7,405 nucleotides of DNA from Gammaproteobacteria bacterium (GTDB lineage: Bacteria; Pseudomonadota; Gammaproteobacteria; Granulosicoccales; Granulosicoccaceae): the NCBI GenBank assembly GCA_020444765.1, contig JAGRHW010000172.1:1-7405 (forward strand), in the 5' to 3' direction. The notes under the pieces were generated by a model. The model was not told the DNA's origin. It saw only the letters and a list, made by a program, of their open reading frames with translations, and did not search any database. Each line of letters starts with the position of its first letter. Positions within the stretch are counted from its first letter, which is position 1. The position numbers were made by a program, and so were the translations under genes. Below, one piece after another: positions 6,199 through 7,405 of this stretch.

Positions 6199-7405
6199 TC
6201 AGCCTGGTTCGGTATCCCGGGACGATAGGCTTTTTTCTTCCGTGAGCAACAGCTCCCGGGCAAAGCTGCCGCCGACTTCGGCATACATATTATAGACGGT
6301 ATCCACCCCCGCCCGGCGCAGCGGCTCTTCCTCATCGGCATAGCGGATCACGGCAGCCAGCAAACCGTCATACCCCCAGGCCCGCAGGGCTTCAGCGGTG
6401 CGTTTGTTGGACTCGTGGTTCGGCATGCACAACAATACCTGTTCGATAACATGCTCACGGGGTTTGACGAAACGGTGCCAGAAATCGGGGTTGGAGGAAT
6501 CCCCCTGAATCACACGGTATCCGGCACCCAGATGCTGCCCGACCTTGTCTTCATCAAACTCGATACCCAGAATCCGCTCGCTGCCGTAACGCTCGGCCAT
6601 GACTTCGCGGGCACTGCTGCCAACGCGCCCCATGCCGCAGATCAGGACCCGTGCATCGTCGAGCTGCAGCCATTCGTCTTCCGGCAGGCGCTGACGGTGT
6701 TCGAGCCGCTCCAGCGAGGGCTTCAACATGCTGAAAATTTTCGCGTTGCGCATATTCAGCGGCGCGGCGATCAGAAAAGACATCACCACCGCCATTGCCA
6801 CAACCACCAGCCAGTCCTCGACCAGCCAGCCTTTACTAACCGCGATGGCGGTGACGATAAGACCGAATTCGCTGTAATTACCCAGCGCCAGCGAGGCAAA
6901 GGCGGCCTGCCGCACACGCAGGCGGAAACGGCTCAACAGCAGAAAAAACAGCGCGCTTTTCAGCGGCAGCAGACAGATCAGGCCCAACGCCAGCAACAGG
7001 GTTTGTGCCGTTGGCGTGACTTGCATGCCAATGCTGAGAAAGAAACCGACCAGCATCAGCTCCTTGAGGCTGAACAGCGCGCGGGCCAGCTCTCCGGCTT
7101 TGCGGTCCTGGGCCAGCAACACGCCGAAAAACAAGGCGCCGAGATCGCCCTTGAGGCCAACCTGTTCAAAGATCACCGCACCGCCCAGCGCCATTACCAG
7201 ACCGAACAGGACCAGTAACTCGCCATGCCCCGCCTCCTGCATCAGGCGCGTCCAGAGCCGCCGCCCGACCAGCAACAGCACAACCAGCAGAGCCGCCCAC
7301 GGCGAAGGCAGCTTGGCGGTCGAGACCGCCAGAAACACCACCGCCGCGATATCCTGTACGATCAGTACGCCAATCGAGACCCGGCCATACTGGGCGCCCA
7401 TGCCA
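6199..7405 (-). CDS. CPA2-family (Kef-like) monovalent cation:proton antiporter, 5'-truncated by the window edge
   Basis: This is an inner-membrane K+ or Na+/H+ antiporter with a cytoplasmic regulatory nucleotide-binding domain. About 400 C-terminal residues are visible. The Met at 7401 is probably internal: the frame stays open to the edge, and GAQYGRVSIGVLIVQDIAAV matches the middle of the transport domain (the segment with the conserved Gln-Asp pair), not an N-terminus. Numbering from that Met, the QD pair is at 16-17, hydrophobic helices follow at about 34-46, 61-80, 113-125, 134-156 and 165-188, and the conserved ALGNYSEFGLIV lies at 172-183. The last helix is at about 196-214. A soluble Rossmann (RCK/TrkA-N) domain begins at about 250 with GMGRVG (256-261) and an acidic beta2 end (GIEFDED). 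No clear TrkA-C domain follows; the protein ends about 145 residues after the Rossmann start. KefB/KefC are the nearest named relatives, but glutathione gating cannot be shown from this part. Confidence 0.88.
   Translation of the reverse strand, partial: GMGAQYGRVSIGVLIVQDIAAVVFLAVSTAKLPSPWAALLVVLLLVGRRLWTRLMQEAGHGELLVLFGLVMALGGAVIFEQVGLKGDLGALFFGVLLAQDRKAGELARALFSLKELMLVGFFLSIGMQVTPTAQTLLLALGLICLLPLKSALFFLLLSRFRLRVRQAAFASLALGNYSEFGLIVTAIAVSKGWLVEDWLVVVAMAVVMSFLIAAPLNMRNAKIFSMLKPSLERLEHRQRLPEDEWLQLDDARVLICGMGRVGSSAREVMAERYGSERILGIEFDEDKVGQHLGAGYRVIQGDSSNPDFWHRFVKPREHVIEQVLLCMPNHESNKRTAEALRAWGYDGLLAAVIRYADEEEPLRRAGVDTVYNMYAEVGGSFARELLLTEEKSLSSRDTEPG

Noticed and set aside
6415..7218. Open frame of 267 codons on the + strand, very rich in Gln and His
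   Set aside because: It is antisense to the antiporter gene; the Gln/His richness comes from reading Leu and Val/Met codons backwards.
1..7405. Phage-defence, toxin-antitoxin or mobile-element system
   Set aside because: All substantial coding sequence is explained by metabolic, efflux and antiporter genes. No transposase, integrase, nuclease, toxin or terminal repeats were seen.

Overview
The window looks like ordinary chromosomal DNA from a proteobacterium, most likely a gammaproteobacterium. The basis is moderately high GC content, dense gene packing, Gram-negative envelope genes (a lipoprotein outer-membrane channel with a Lol-type lipobox, and MacA/MacB), and a Kef-type antiporter. No ribosomal RNA or species marker is present, so the genus cannot be named. 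I see no mobile element, tRNA, rRNA or CRISPR array, and no gene-free stretch longer than about 205 bases.

Layout. (1) On the + strand, 1-330 is the 3' end of an M20-family zinc amidohydrolase of the allantoate/N-carbamoyl-amino-acid type. It is followed after 12 bases by a complete 304-residue nitrilase-superfamily N-carbamoyl-D-amino acid hydrolase (343-1257). (2) Converging on these from the - strand is a compact tripartite efflux operon, read from 5995 down to 1323: macA-like adaptor (4676-5995), macB-like ABC transporter (2729-4672) and a NodT-family outer-membrane lipoprotein channel (1323-2720). The gaps are 3 and 8 bases, and a minus-strand intrinsic terminator (1249-1273) lies in the convergent gap. 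(3) A 203-base intergenic region (5996-6198) carries the operon's own control region: an extended -10 element and, just upstream, five GTAAAG-like half-sites spaced 10-11 bases apart. (4) At the right edge, on the - strand, is a CPA2-family (Kef-like) cation:proton antiporter truncated at its 5' end by the window boundary (6199-7405).

How the parts work together. MacA, MacB and the channel should form one complete envelope-spanning pump: ATP hydrolysis in MacB, periplasmic bridging by MacA, and exit through a dedicated outer-membrane lipoprotein. The half-site array matches the GTAAA-N5-GTAAA pattern known for CpxR and sits where an activator would compensate for a poor -35 box. This suggests control by an OmpR-family response regulator, perhaps in response to envelope stress. 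The two left-hand enzymes belong to unrelated folds but both act on N-carbamoyl (ureido) substrates, which points to catabolism of ureido or hydantoin compounds or pyrimidine breakdown products.

I did not find a clearly new system. The most notable items are the phased operator array, the tandem pair of unrelated carbamoylase-type enzymes, and a roughly 50-residue low-complexity insert in the MacA membrane-proximal region.
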